Source: an uncultured Bacteroidales bacterium (lineage in GTDB: Bacteria; Bacteroidota; Bacteroidia; Bacteroidales; Muribaculaceae). Taken from it: a DNA stretch of 33,149 nt. The stretch is taken from contig CALZTY010000026.1 of assembly GCA_945829225.1 (NCBI GenBank), forward strand, positions 1 through 33,149, given 5' to 3'. Below, piece after piece: positions 1-9,213 of the stretch (within the stretch, counting starts at the first letter, position 1; the number at the start of each line of letters is the position of its first letter). The translations under genes and the position numbers were made by a program. The notes beneath the pieces were generated by a model that saw only the letters and a program-made list of their open reading frames with translations, ran no database searches and had not been told where the DNA came from.

Positions 1-69
1 GTTGCTCAGGAACTTATAAATAAAGTTAAATTATAGTGTTGCGGAATTAAGGATAATTATAAATAATAG

Positions 70-77
70 TACTTTTG
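70..77 (+). promoter_or_regulatory. -7 promoter box (TACTTTTG) upstream of the frameshifted gene
   Basis: TACTTTTG matches the Bacteroidetes -7 consensus TAnnTTTG. No good -33 TTTG lies at the usual 19-21 nt upstream. The same eight bases form the -7 box of the paralogous gene at 1138. Transcription would start near 84, giving a leader of about 60 nt before the ATG at 144. Confidence 0.5.
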
Positions 78-143
78 CACCATAATTATCATACTTTGTG
101 TACAATTTCATTAATATACTGTAACTTTTTAATTCCACAATTT

Positions 144-912
144 ATGAAAAAGTTTTACTCTTTGATTCTGTGCGCCTTTATGGCAAGCGCTGTTGTTCCC
201 GCATTTGCCGGTGATTTTGTGTTTTGGATTGATGACCGTGAAGTTGCAACCTTAAATTTCACTGTCCAGGAGGGAGAAGGTAAACCTGATGGTGTTAATA
301 CTAAAGATTTTAGCACAGCCATTAAAAATGGCTATAATGTCTTGACCCCCCGTTTCCTTTGATAACAAACTGCTGATGACATTCTATGGACCAACCGGAC
401 CGTTCAAAACATGGGTATATAAGAATGGAGTGCAGCAAGAACATCAGCCCTATGTGGACTCCTACTACATCTTTGAAGTAGCCGAAAACAATGTTGTAAA
501 GGTGTTCCTTGCTGCCGAACCTACAAATTGCACAGTGAATTTCAGCGGTAGCGGATTGGCTTCAGCCGGCATCATCGCCGACAAGGTGGTAAATGTTGAG
601 ACCTCATCGGCTTTTGCTTGCTTCAATGGCACCGAGATGATTATTACCCCCAACGACGGCGCTGCCATCGAGGTAGGCGTTAATGACGCTATCATCGATG
701 CTGATGCCGAAGGCAAATTTGTTTTCGTAGTCGACGAAGCCACTACCAACGTGGTAGTCAATCTCAAGGGTTCGGGCATCACCAGCGCAATCAATGATGC
801 TGCCGACAATGTTGAGATTTACAACCTCCAGGGTATTCGCGTCAGCAACGATGTCAACGCCCTCCCCGCCGGTGTATATATCCGCGGTGGCAAGAAGATA
901 TTGGTAAGATAA
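144..912 (+). pseudogene. Secreted protein with C-terminal tail, interrupted by a +1 frameshift
   Basis: The ATG at 144 begins a signal peptide (MKKFYSLILCAFMASAVVPAFA). The frame closes at a TGA at 360-362. A run of six C (346-351) marks the break: with five C, reading continues through VSFDNKLLMTFYG and on to the TAA at 910-912, giving about 255 residues. The joined product aligns throughout with residues 394-616 of the next gene: both have an FVFW(I/V)DD start, a LNGT/FNGT(Q/E) region and a YNLQGIRV...LPAG(V/I)Y(I/V)RGG tail. That tail resembles a short type IX secretion C-terminal signal. The function is unknown. An in-frame ATG at 75 is rejected because it would lie inside the promoter. 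Whether the extra C is a real mutation, a phase-variable tract or a sequencing error cannot be told here. Confidence 0.75.
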
Positions 913-931
913 GTAAACATACTGATTACCC

Positions 932-964
932 TCCGGGACCATGGCGTGAGCCTACGGTCCCGGA
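932..964 (+). terminator. Hairpin terminator after the frameshifted gene
   Basis: TCCGGGACC (932-940) pairs perfectly with GGTCCCGGA (956-964) around a 15-nt loop, and ATTTTAG follows. It lies 20 nt after the stop codon. The T-tract is short, so efficiency is uncertain. Confidence 0.65.
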
Positions 965-1031
965 ATTTTAGTTATTATACAAGTGTTGTTTTGTAAGTTT
1001 TTATCGCTTTACGAAAATAATTTGCAAAATA

Positions 1032-1063
1032 TTTGGTCGATTTAAGATAAAATATTACTTTTG
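1032..1063 (+). promoter_or_regulatory. Bacteroidetes-type promoter for the 616-residue secreted protein
   Basis: TTTG at 1032-1035, a 20-nt spacer, then TACTTTTG at 1056-1063 match the -33/-7 consensus of the Bacteroidetes primary sigma factor. The predicted start near 1070 leaves a leader of about 68 nt. Between this and the preceding hairpin I see nothing else. Confidence 0.75.
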
Positions 1064-1137
1064 CACTGCGAAAGCGTTTCAATTATGTGCAATCACTTTC
1101 ACAATAACCAATATTAACTAATTCCACTTATAAGTAA

Positions 1138-2988
1138 ATGAAAAAGTTTTACTCGTTCATTTCCATTGCATTTATTGCAATCTTCGGGCTCCAAGCATCA
1201 GCCCAGGACGCCGCGACTGTCACTTTTACATTGAATATTGACAATCCCGACGCTGTTTCTGTAACATTTGATTATGCCGAAGACCCCGGGTTCACTTTGG
1301 TCGCCGGTGACAACGTCATCACTCGCGCGCAGTATACTACGGTGCAGGTAAACTTGAAGTCCGACTATGCTTTCGAGTCCATCCTCGATGAGAATGGTAC
1401 CGCACAGGGTGTTTATGGCCCCACATGGTACACCGGTTGCTATCCTAACAATGACGGCAAGACCTTCTACATCAAGACTATCGACTTGAATGCCACTCGC
1501 ACTGCCTCGTTCACCCTCACTGTTGACGACCCCTCGCAAGTAATGGCTTCGTTTAAGGGTTCCAATGCCAACGTTGAACTCCAGGCAGGTACCGCAACCT
1601 ACAAATTTGACCCCAATGTCGAGACATCTCTCTTTGTGGCATCAACAGGTTACAAGAACCTTTATCGCGTGACCCTCAACGACGTGGAAATCCCTGTTAC
1701 CGATTCATCGGTTGAGGTACCCCTCTCCGAAGGTTGCCGTGTAGTTGTTGAGGCTAACTATCCCGACATGCCCTGCAACCTCAAATTTAACTACGACACT
1801 GAGAATTGCCCTGGTCTTATCACAAGCATTTCGGTGAACTATAACACTGTAGAGTTTGACGGCAAAAACTTGTCAGTTCAAGCCGGTGACAATGTAGCTA
1901 TCAACTTCAACCGTGATTACAAGATAGATGCCATTACCATCAATGGCGTAGCGCAAGACCTCACTTACTTCTACTATTATCTGTCATTCACTCCCACCGA
2001 GGATGCAGTCTTCAATATCACTGCACAACCCTATGGCAATATTAAAGCCACTGTGCTTGCAAACCCCGCTGCAGGCTTCCTTGTTTACAAGAGCTATGGT
2101 TCACCCGAGAACCTCCTCACCCTCGTAGACGGTCGCAACGAGGTAGAGATTGGCGAGAATGCGCCTACCCTCTTCTGGAAACTTGCTGCTGGCTACGATT
2201 TGGTTTCGGTAACAACTACTGTCAATGGCGAGACTACCGATCAATCAAATAACAACTATATCGATGTCGTTGATGGTATGGAAATCAATTTCCAAGCCAA
2301 GGCTATCGTCCTCGACAAGCAGTTTGTATTCTGGGTTGATGACCAGTCAGCCGCTGCCTACTACTTCAGCATCAACAACAACGCTCGCGACTACTACACT
2401 GTTGAGAATGGCTACACAGTGATTGGCTTCACCGACTCCTACTGTCCCTTCTCATTTGGCTGGGCAGGTGCACCCTCCACTCAACTCTACCTCAACAACG
2501 TATTGGTTGAGCCCCTCTATGCAGGTGGCTCCACATTCAATGTGACTCCCGCCGATGGCGACGTTGTTAAGGCATATCTTGCCGCTAATGCTGTAGAATG
2601 TAGCGTGGCTGTAGTCGCTGAGGGCGAATGTATCGCCGGCACCACTGCTACCGTAGATCTCATCGTGCCTCAAGAACTCGTCGACTTCACTTGCCTTAAT
2701 GGCACACAAGTGAGCATCACTCCCGATGCCGCTGCCGATGACTGCATATGTGTGCTCAACGGCGAAGAGGTTGTGCTCGGCGCTGACGGCACATTCACAT
2801 TCGTAATCACCGAGGCAACAAACACTCTTAACATCAAGGTTGACAAGAAAGATGGTATCTCATCTATCTCGCTCGATGGCAACAACGCCGACAACGATAC
2901 CTATAATCTCCAGGGTATCCGCGTTACATCAACCAACCTTCCCGCCGGTATCTATGTACGCGGTGGTCAGAAGATTGTCGTAAAATGA
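1138..2988 (+). CDS. Large secreted repeat protein with short C-terminal sorting-like tail
   Basis: This 616-residue protein starts with a signal peptide (MKKFYSFISIAFIAIFGLQASA, cleavage near residue 22-23). Residues about 25-390 hold roughly four loosely repeated beta-rich units of 75-95 residues. Each has a stretch resembling VxxxFxxxxxxLxxGxNxV, then a segment on the theme of GYxLxxVxxNG. Residues 394-616 form a module shared with the frameshifted gene just upstream, beginning FVFWVDD and ending YNLQGIRV...LPAGIYVRGGQKIVVK. That ending resembles the last part of type IX secretion sorting domains, so surface attachment or secretion is inferred. I do not recognise an enzymatic domain, and the function is unknown. 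It looks like an expanded paralogue of its neighbour and has its own promoter and a downstream hairpin. Confidence 0.85.
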   Translation: MKKFYSFISIAFIAIFGLQASAQDAATVTFTLNIDNPDAVSVTFDYAEDPGFTLVAGDNVITRAQYTTVQVNLKSDYAFESILDENGTAQGVYGPTWYTGCYPNNDGKTFYIKTIDLNATRTASFTLTVDDPSQVMASFKGSNANVELQAGTATYKFDPNVETSLFVASTGYKNLYRVTLNDVEIPVTDSSVEVPLSEGCRVVVEANYPDMPCNLKFNYDTENCPGLITSISVNYNTVEFDGKNLSVQAGDNVAINFNRDYKIDAITINGVAQDLTYFYYYLSFTPTEDAVFNITAQPYGNIKATVLANPAAGFLVYKSYGSPENLLTLVDGRNEVEIGENAPTLFWKLAAGYDLVSVTTTVNGETTDQSNNNYIDVVDGMEINFQAKAIVLDKQFVFWVDDQSAAAYYFSINNNARDYYTVENGYTVIGFTDSYCPFSFGWAGAPSTQLYLNNVLVEPLYAGGSTFNVTPADGDVVKAYLAANAVECSVAVVAEGECIAGTTATVDLIVPQELVDFTCLNGTQVSITPDAAADDCICVLNGEEVVLGADGTFTFVITEATNTLNIKVDKKDGISSISLDGNNADNDTYNLQGIRVTSTNLPAGIYVRGGQKIVVK

Positions 2989-3036
2989 ATCCCAAGTGTA
3001 AAGAAATAATATTTCTGTAACTTATTTATAAGATCG

Positions 3037-3069
3037 GGCTATCCGAGGTCCTCGTGACCTCGGACAGCC
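3037..3069 (+). terminator. Hairpin terminator after the 616-residue protein gene
   Basis: GGCTATCCGAGGTC (3037-3050) pairs with GACCTCGGACAGCC (3056-3069), with one A/C mismatch and a 5-nt loop. The T-rich TTGTCTCTT follows. It sits about 50 nt past the stop and separates this gene from the protease gene. Confidence 0.65.
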
Positions 3070-3124
3070 TTGTCTCTTATAGAACACACGCAAAAAATAT
3101 ATTTAAAACATATACCTTGCATCA

Positions 3125-5368
3125 ATGAAAAAACTACTTATTAGTGCAGTACTACTTGGGCTGAGTGCTACGGGAGTTAACGCTCGCCTCAGTCTTGCCG
3201 ACCGCATGCTTCTAAATGGAGCCTCTCGCGTGCAATCCTCATTATTGTCACCGATGCGCACCGCCGCGGTGCGAGGTGCCACGACAACCGCAATGGTGGT
3301 GCTCGACGATGGCTACACAATTGAAGACCTTGAAGCCGAGGGAGTTACCGTTGCTACCGTGCGAGGCAATATTGCTGTGGTATCAATGCCCACCGCCGAT
3401 GTAGAGCGCATCGCCGCAATGCCGGGCATCCGCCAATTTGAACTTTCACGTCCGCGTAACCTGCTCATGGACCGCGCCCGTCCTGCATCGGGTATATCCG
3501 ATATTCATGCCGGAGTAGACCTCGACCAGCCTTATACCGGCGCCGGTGTAGTGACCGGTATCGTTGATGGAGGTATAGACCCCAATCATATCAATTTTCG
3601 CGATGCCGATGGCAACAGTCGCGTCAAATACCTTGCACATATCTATATAGACTACTCATCGCCCGACTTTTGGACAGGCATCGAGTATGATGCAGAGCAT
3701 ATCAATCTGTTCACCACCGACACCGAGGCTACCTTCCATGGCACCCACACTATGGGCATCATGGCAGGCGGTTATCGCGGAGAAGTGGAGGCGGCAGTCA
3801 TTCAGAACAGCCAAATCGCACCGGTAGATGTTGTCGACAACCCCTACTATGGCGTGGCATACGAGTCAGATATAGCCGTTTCGTGTGGCGACACCTATGA
3901 CGACCTTATCGCCATCGGCATGGACCGCATCCTCGACTATGCCTACTATGCCAAAGAGCCATGTGTCATCAACCTCTCGCTCGGCAGCAATTATGGCTCG
4001 CATAGCGGCAAGAGCGTGATGGCGCAGTTCCTCGATAAAGCAGCCGAGGAAGCAATCATCGTGGTCTGCGCGGGCAACGAGGGCGATATCCCCCTGTCGC
4101 TGGTCAAGACCCTCAGCGATGACGATTTGGAAGCCAAGACTTTCATCCTTCCCACCTATGCAGACAATATACGCTATGGGCAGGTGCGCATTTACAGCGA
4201 CAAGCCCTTCGCCCTGCAAGGTGTGATATTCAACCAATCGCGCGGCAGGATTTCCTACCGTATGCCGGTGCTTGACGGACAGGGTCAAGCCGAGCCACAA
4301 TACTACTGCTCCAGCGATTATGTTGAGTATAGCAACGACATCACTGATGCCGCATTCTCCAATGCCTTTACAGGCTATGTAGGCGTGGGATGGGACTATG
4401 ACGAAAATACCGAGGAATATATGGGCTTGATGGACTTCTACACCGAAAATAACACAACGCTCAATGCCTCAGGTAATTACATCTTGGGCTTCGTCGTTAC
4501 CGGCGAGCCGGGTCAGCGCATCGAGTGCTATGGCGACGGTATGTTCGGCGTCCTCGACGACTACGATATAGAGGGCTGGGACGACGGCTCGACCGACTGC
4601 ACAATCTCGGATATGGCATGTGCCAATGATATCCTTACCGTCGGCTCCTACAATACCGGCGACACATGGGGTGGTCTCGACGGCAAGACCTATAACTACA
4701 GCGGAATGTTCACCGCCGGTGCTGTCAGCCCCTTCTCGTCATATGGCGTGCTCAAGGATGGCCGCAGCCTCCCGCATGTGTGTGCTCCCGGTGCCGTAAT
4801 CAACTCCTCGTGCAGTCAGTACTATGTGAACAATCCCGATAATGGCGTCACCGATGCCGACCTCAGCGCCGTGCTCTACGAGGGTGATCGCATCAACTAC
4901 TGGTGTCCCGCGATGGGCACATCGATGTCGGCTCCCTATGTTGCCGGCTCCATCGCTCTGTGGCTCCAAGCCAATCCCACGCTCACCATTGACGATGTTA
5001 AGGAAATAATTGCCGCCACCTCGGTGCGCGATGCCGATGTCCTCGCCGGAAATCTCGTGCAGTGGGGCGCCGGCAAGTTTGATGCCTATGCCGGGCTCAA
5101 GGAGGCTATCCGCCGCGGCTCGGTTGCCGGTCCCGTTGCCGACGGCAACAATTCCTTGATGATTAAGACTGTCGACCACAACACCTTTGAACTTTTCCTT
5201 GGCGGGGCTAATGCTTTGGATGTGAAGGTGTTCAACCTCCAGGGTGGGGTAGTGGCATCAGTCGCCGAGCAGGGCGACCAAGCCGTGGTTGACCTGTCGT
5301 CACTTGCCTCGGGCATCTACGTGGTAAATGTCAACGGCGCTCACTCGCGTCGCATCATTGTGAAATAA
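3125..5368 (+). CDS. Secreted S8 family (subtilisin-like) serine protease
   Basis: This is a 747-residue secreted endopeptidase. The catalytic triad is visible: Asp148 in GIVDGGIDPNH, His205 in FHGTHTMG and Ser600 in GTSMSAP. The oxyanion-hole Asn318 is in CAGNEGD. Residues 1-20 are a signal peptide, and about 30-115 look like an inhibitor-type propeptide. Between Asn318 and Ser600 lies a stretch of about 280 residues, longer than in bacillar subtilisins, which probably contains an inserted beta domain. Residues about 680-747 (VKVFNLQGGVVAS...LASGIYVVNVNG...RRIIVK) resemble a full type A type IX secretion sorting domain. The LRR gene begins 20 nt downstream, so the two are probably co-transcribed. 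The start is the first ATG before the signal peptide. The substrate is unknown. Confidence 0.93.
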   Translation: MKKLLISAVLLGLSATGVNARLSLADRMLLNGASRVQSSLLSPMRTAAVRGATTTAMVVLDDGYTIEDLEAEGVTVATVRGNIAVVSMPTADVERIAAMPGIRQFELSRPRNLLMDRARPASGISDIHAGVDLDQPYTGAGVVTGIVDGGIDPNHINFRDADGNSRVKYLAHIYIDYSSPDFWTGIEYDAEHINLFTTDTEATFHGTHTMGIMAGGYRGEVEAAVIQNSQIAPVDVVDNPYYGVAYESDIAVSCGDTYDDLIAIGMDRILDYAYYAKEPCVINLSLGSNYGSHSGKSVMAQFLDKAAEEAIIVVCAGNEGDIPLSLVKTLSDDDLEAKTFILPTYADNIRYGQVRIYSDKPFALQGVIFNQSRGRISYRMPVLDGQGQAEPQYYCSSDYVEYSNDITDAAFSNAFTGYVGVGWDYDENTEEYMGLMDFYTENNTTLNASGNYILGFVVTGEPGQRIECYGDGMFGVLDDYDIEGWDDGSTDCTISDMACANDILTVGSYNTGDTWGGLDGKTYNYSGMFTAGAVSPFSSYGVLKDGRSLPHVCAPGAVINSSCSQYYVNNPDNGVTDADLSAVLYEGDRINYWCPAMGTSMSAPYVAGSIALWLQANPTLTIDDVKEIIAATSVRDADVLAGNLVQWGAGKFDAYAGLKEAIRRGSVAGPVADGNNSLMIKTVDHNTFELFLGGANALDVKVFNLQGGVVASVAEQGDQAVVDLSSLASGIYVVNVNGAHSRRIIVK

Positions 5369-5388
5369 ACTAATGTAAACATACCTAT

Positions 5389-8300
5389 ATGAAGAAATTA
5401 TTATTGACAATGGCTGCCGCCTTGATGTTCACGGGCGCGGCAGTCGCACAAGACCAGGTAGCCATCAAATTCAAGACTAATGGCACCCAACCATCATTTA
5501 GTTTTATTATTGGAGCCACCGAAGAGACCTATATCGATGTCGATTGTGGTTATGGTCCAGTCGAATACGCGGTTGCCCCCGCGGTGTGGAACGAAGAGAC
5601 CCTGTCAATCGATGGTACTATGGTGGGCTGTCAAATCAGTGAGGCATGCGAAGTAACCATCTATGCCGACCCGTCGCTCATCAATTACTTCTTCTCGGAA
5701 GGTGCATATATCGAGAGCATAGACCTGGGCGAGTGCTACAACCTCGAAATCCTTGATTTGCAACACAATGTGCTCAAGGCGCTCGACCTCTCGCCCTACA
5801 CCAAACTCGCAGCCATATATCTCAGCGACAACCCCTTTACCGCCGAGACACCCCTCGTTGTCGGCAATAATCACCCCGAATTGATGATTCTCGAGGTGGA
5901 TATTGTTGACTATATCTCGCCCGATTTTGACATCACCACATTCCCCAAATTGTTGTCCTTTGATGGGTATGCCAATAAGACACTGACCCACCTCGACCCC
6001 ACCAAATGTCCCAATTTGATGCGATTGTCGGTGGATATGTGCCCCATTGAGTCGCTCGATGTCACCAAAAACCCCGAGTTGCTCATACTCAATATCTCCG
6101 ACACCAAGATTACCGATATCGACTTGAGCAAAAATACCAAGTTGGTGCAACTATATGCCAGCAACGAGAGTGGCTGGGTCAATCGCGAGCACAAACTCAA
6201 CGCCCTCGATATCCGCAACAATACCGCACTGACCATCCTCAATGCCTCAGGTAATAACTTCTCGTCAATCGACCTGTCGGCATGTCCTGACCTGGTATAT
6301 GTCGTGCTGAGCAATTGCCAACTCGAGGCGCTCGATGTGTCCAACAATCAGGTTATCAATCACTTGAATATCGCCAAGAATAATATGTCGTTTGCGACCC
6401 TGCCCTTCCCCAGCGCCAATTACAGCGAATACTACTACCAGCAGCGCCCCATCCCCGTTGAGCGCTCATATCCCGAGGGGCAGGTGCTTGATTTCAGCGA
6501 CCGTGTACTCCGTGAGGGCACTACCACCGACTGTGTCCTCTATGGCTATAGCGTAGCCTCCGACAAATCCACAGTCTTGGAACCGAAGTACTACTCCTAC
6601 TCGGAGGGACGTCTCACCATGTTGAAGGCTTACCCCGACTCGGTATATGCAGTCTTCGGCAACTCGGCTTTCCCCGATGCAGTGATGACCACCGGCAAGT
6701 TTATGGTCAAGACCGAACAAGAGTATGGCAAGCCCACCACCATCATCAGCATGACCTCCGGTGTCTACAAGGGCGATAAATTCACAGTGTATGTAGGGCT
6801 TGACGGTGCTTCGCCTTCCAACCCCAAGGAATTTACTATCCAAGCCGGCGACCAATACTACAAAGGCTATGCCACCTCAACAATCGAAGGCTCCAACGGC
6901 TTGGAATGTGTCATGGGTGCCGGCTCGGTGATAAATGTTAATATCCCCGAAGGCTCGGTGCTCACCTCATTTGCCATTGACGGTGTGACTCTCTATAGTG
7001 TCAACCTCTCCAAAGCCACCGAGTTGCGCTCGCTCAAATTGACCAATACCGAGTTGTATAGCATAGACTTGGCATACAACCGCTGCCTCACCGAGTTGAA
7101 CCTCGACGGCAACAACCTGCGCAACCTGGACCTCAGCGGTGTAAATGAGTTATACGGCAAGAATGTGCTCTCATCTATCAGCGCATGTGACAACGACATC
7201 AACGACCTCACCCTCAATGCCACCCTGGCAATCAAGGAGTTGCGCCTCGCCAATAATGCCCTTACCGAGTTCAATTACAAGGACTTTGACAATCTGCAGG
7301 TTATCGACCTCTCGGGCAACGAACTCACATCCCTCAATATGGATTATATGGCAGGGACCACCTACTGCAACCTCGCTGACAATCTGTTTGAGTCTATCGA
7401 GTTGCCGGCAACCAACAAGTTTGCCGAGTTGAACCTCTCGGGCAACAAATTGACCCTCGCAACCCTGCCCTATCTGCCTGCTCGCGACGGCTTGGTATAC
7501 ACCTATGCACCCCAGAAACCCATCACTATCCCCACACGCGGTCCCGGTATCGACCTGTCGTCGCAGAATCTCACCATCGCCGGTCACACCACCCAATTTG
7601 CATGGATTAAAGCCGACGGTACCCAACTCACCGAGGGCGTTGACTATACTATTAACAACGGTCGCACCAAGTTTATCAATACCTCAGTAGGTATGATTTA
7701 CTGCGCGATAAGCAATGGCGCATTCCCCGCTTTTGCCGGCGAAAATGTCTTGAGAACGACCGCTATCAAGGCAGATAAGATGCCCGAAAACCGCATCGCG
7801 ACCTTTGTTACTCCCGTAGGTGGCGAGACCGTGGGCTTGTCGCTCGCCGGCAACGTCGTCGGTAGCGCAGTATACTTCGACTGGGAAGGCAAGAATGATT
7901 TCCTGGACCAGTATATGCTCAACAGCACATATACCTTGTATAGCGCAACCACCACCGAGGGCGCTACAGTCAATGTTTACACCTATGAGCCGAGCGAGAA
8001 GGTTACTGTATTCTCTATCAATGGTGCCACCATGTCGTCGTTTGACGGCTCGGGTCTTGATGGCGTGCAGTGTCTCACCCTCCTCAATGCCGGACTGAAG
8101 GATATTACATATCCCAATAGCGCAAACCTCACCGAACTCAATCTCGATAACAACGCGCTCGAGACCTTTGACATCTCGCGCTTCCCCGAGTTGCGCGCTC
8201 TGTCACTATCGGGCAACAAACTCACTTCGCTCGACCTCAGTGGCGCATCCTACTTGCAGGTGGCTTCGGCTGCCCTCAATTCCATCTCCGAGGTGAAGTT

Positions 8301-9051
8301 TGCCAATAACACCAGCCTGTGGATGCTCAATCTCGCTGCCAACGAACTCAGAGACATCGACCTCTCGCCGCTGTCCCAACTCGAGCAGTTGAGCCTCAGC
8401 AACAACTACCTCAGCCACATCGACCTGTCGGCTAATAACCGTCTCCGTGTAATACAACTCGATGGCAATGCCTTCACCTTCTCGACTCTCCCATTGCCCA
8501 AGTCGGCATGGTATCTTTACAGTTTCGGCAACCAAGGTCCGATGACTGTTGAATGTGTCGATGGCAAGGTAGACCTCTCGAGCGAGGCTGTCATCAACGG
8601 CGTGGAAACCGAGTACACATGGTATCTCGGTATACCCGCGTTTGATGAGAATGGCAACCTCACCGGTGAAAACCTCTACGTCGGCGAGGAATATACGATT
8701 CAGAATGGCGTGACAACCTTCCTGTATGATTTCAACTATATCATGTGCGTGATGACCAACACTACCTTCCCGGGCTTGTACCAGCACACCAACCAGTTGA
8801 GCACCCAGGCAGGTGTGAACGATGTTCTCACCGATGCACAGGGCAACTCGTTCAAGGTCGTACCCACCGGCGCCGGCAATGTGAGCGTATTTACCACCCT
8901 GCCCGAGGGCACCGTTGTGACCGCATTCACTGTTGACGGCAAGGCTATCGCAAGTGCTGTGATTGCCAATGGCACTGCAACACTCCACGCACCTGTCGGC
9001 GCTGCCATCATCACCGCCGGCTCACATGCCGCCAAGGTGATTGTAAGATAA
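5389..9051 (+). CDS. Secreted leucine-rich-repeat protein with three tandem modules
   Basis: This 1220-residue protein has a signal peptide (MKKLLLTMAAALMFTGAAVA). It carries three blocks of leucine-rich repeats (about residues 105-335, 545-690 and 880-1028), with units such as LxxLDVSNNQ, LTELNLDGNN and LRALSLSGNK. Each block ends in a TLP(F/Y/L)P segment near residues 336, 691 and 1029. Each is followed by about 100 non-LRR residues with a shared plan: an aromatic-rich stretch, (L/I)D(F/L)S, a short strand region ending in Y.(V/I/C), then an (A/T)FP motif. The unit repeats every 340-355 residues. The C-terminus (HAAKVIVR) resembles a very short version of the tail on the upstream proteins. 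LRR surfaces usually bind proteins or glycans, so adhesion is a reasonable guess but not shown. The gene lies 20 nt after the protease gene, implying one transcript. Confidence 0.88.
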   Translation: MKKLLLTMAAALMFTGAAVAQDQVAIKFKTNGTQPSFSFIIGATEETYIDVDCGYGPVEYAVAPAVWNEETLSIDGTMVGCQISEACEVTIYADPSLINYFFSEGAYIESIDLGECYNLEILDLQHNVLKALDLSPYTKLAAIYLSDNPFTAETPLVVGNNHPELMILEVDIVDYISPDFDITTFPKLLSFDGYANKTLTHLDPTKCPNLMRLSVDMCPIESLDVTKNPELLILNISDTKITDIDLSKNTKLVQLYASNESGWVNREHKLNALDIRNNTALTILNASGNNFSSIDLSACPDLVYVVLSNCQLEALDVSNNQVINHLNIAKNNMSFATLPFPSANYSEYYYQQRPIPVERSYPEGQVLDFSDRVLREGTTTDCVLYGYSVASDKSTVLEPKYYSYSEGRLTMLKAYPDSVYAVFGNSAFPDAVMTTGKFMVKTEQEYGKPTTIISMTSGVYKGDKFTVYVGLDGASPSNPKEFTIQAGDQYYKGYATSTIEGSNGLECVMGAGSVINVNIPEGSVLTSFAIDGVTLYSVNLSKATELRSLKLTNTELYSIDLAYNRCLTELNLDGNNLRNLDLSGVNELYGKNVLSSISACDNDINDLTLNATLAIKELRLANNALTEFNYKDFDNLQVIDLSGNELTSLNMDYMAGTTYCNLADNLFESIELPATNKFAELNLSGNKLTLATLPYLPARDGLVYTYAPQKPITIPTRGPGIDLSSQNLTIAGHTTQFAWIKADGTQLTEGVDYTINNGRTKFINTSVGMIYCAISNGAFPAFAGENVLRTTAIKADKMPENRIATFVTPVGGETVGLSLAGNVVGSAVYFDWEGKNDFLDQYMLNSTYTLYSATTTEGATVNVYTYEPSEKVTVFSINGATMSSFDGSGLDGVQCLTLLNAGLKDITYPNSANLTELNLDNNALETFDISRFPELRALSLSGNKLTSLDLSGASYLQVASAALNSISEVKFANNTSLWMLNLAANELRDIDLSPLSQLEQLSLSNNYLSHIDLSANNRLRVIQLDGNAFTFSTLPLPKSAWYLYSFGNQGPMTVECVDGKVDLSSEAVINGVETEYTWYLGIPAFDENGNLTGENLYVGEEYTIQNGVTTFLYDFNYIMCVMTNTTFPGLYQHTNQLSTQAGVNDVLTDAQGNSFKVVPTGAGNVSVFTTLPEGTVVTAFTVDGKAIASAVIANGTATLHAPVGAAIITAGSHAAKVIVR

Positions 9052-9074
9052 TTTCAAGTAGTTTTATTCCTGAT

Positions 9075-9109
9075 AAAAAGGCGCGGCTCGCAGTGAGTCG
9101 CGCCTTTTT
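9075..9109 (+). terminator. Strong bidirectional intrinsic terminator
   Basis: AAAAAGGCGCGGCTC (9075-9089) pairs with GAGTCGCGCCTTTTT (9095-9109) with a single G-T wobble and a 5-nt loop. It has A- and T-tracts on both sides. It ends the secreted-protein block. Confidence 0.9.
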
Positions 9110-9112
9110 GTA

Positions 9113-9144
9113 GTTGTGCAATTGACGAAAAATTTGTAATTTTG
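9113..9144 (+). promoter_or_regulatory. Promoter for tamB-tamL
   Basis: GTTG at 9113-9116, a 20-nt spacer and TAATTTTG at 9137-9144 fit the Bacteroidetes -33/-7 pattern. It starts four bases after the terminator. The GTG start of tamB is 70 nt downstream. Confidence 0.6.
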
Positions 9145-9213
9145 GCGCTTGAATAGGGTCGGGAGAACATTTTTGACCGGCAAGCAGTTTTTTTTAAGTA
9201 TAAGCGATAGACA

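Noticed and set aside
3111-3120. Possible -7 box before the protease gene (TATACCTTGC)
   Set aside because: It lacks one T of TAnnTTTG and has no -33 box at normal spacing, so no promoter is called.
8206-8988. 260-codon minus-strand frame inside the LRR gene
   Set aside because: It is a shadow of the repeat-rich coding strand, with no promoter and no recognisable domain. Similar shadows at 9064-9948, 11664-12488, 19364-20104, 20498-21241, 21105-22130 and 23439-24524 were dropped for the same reason.
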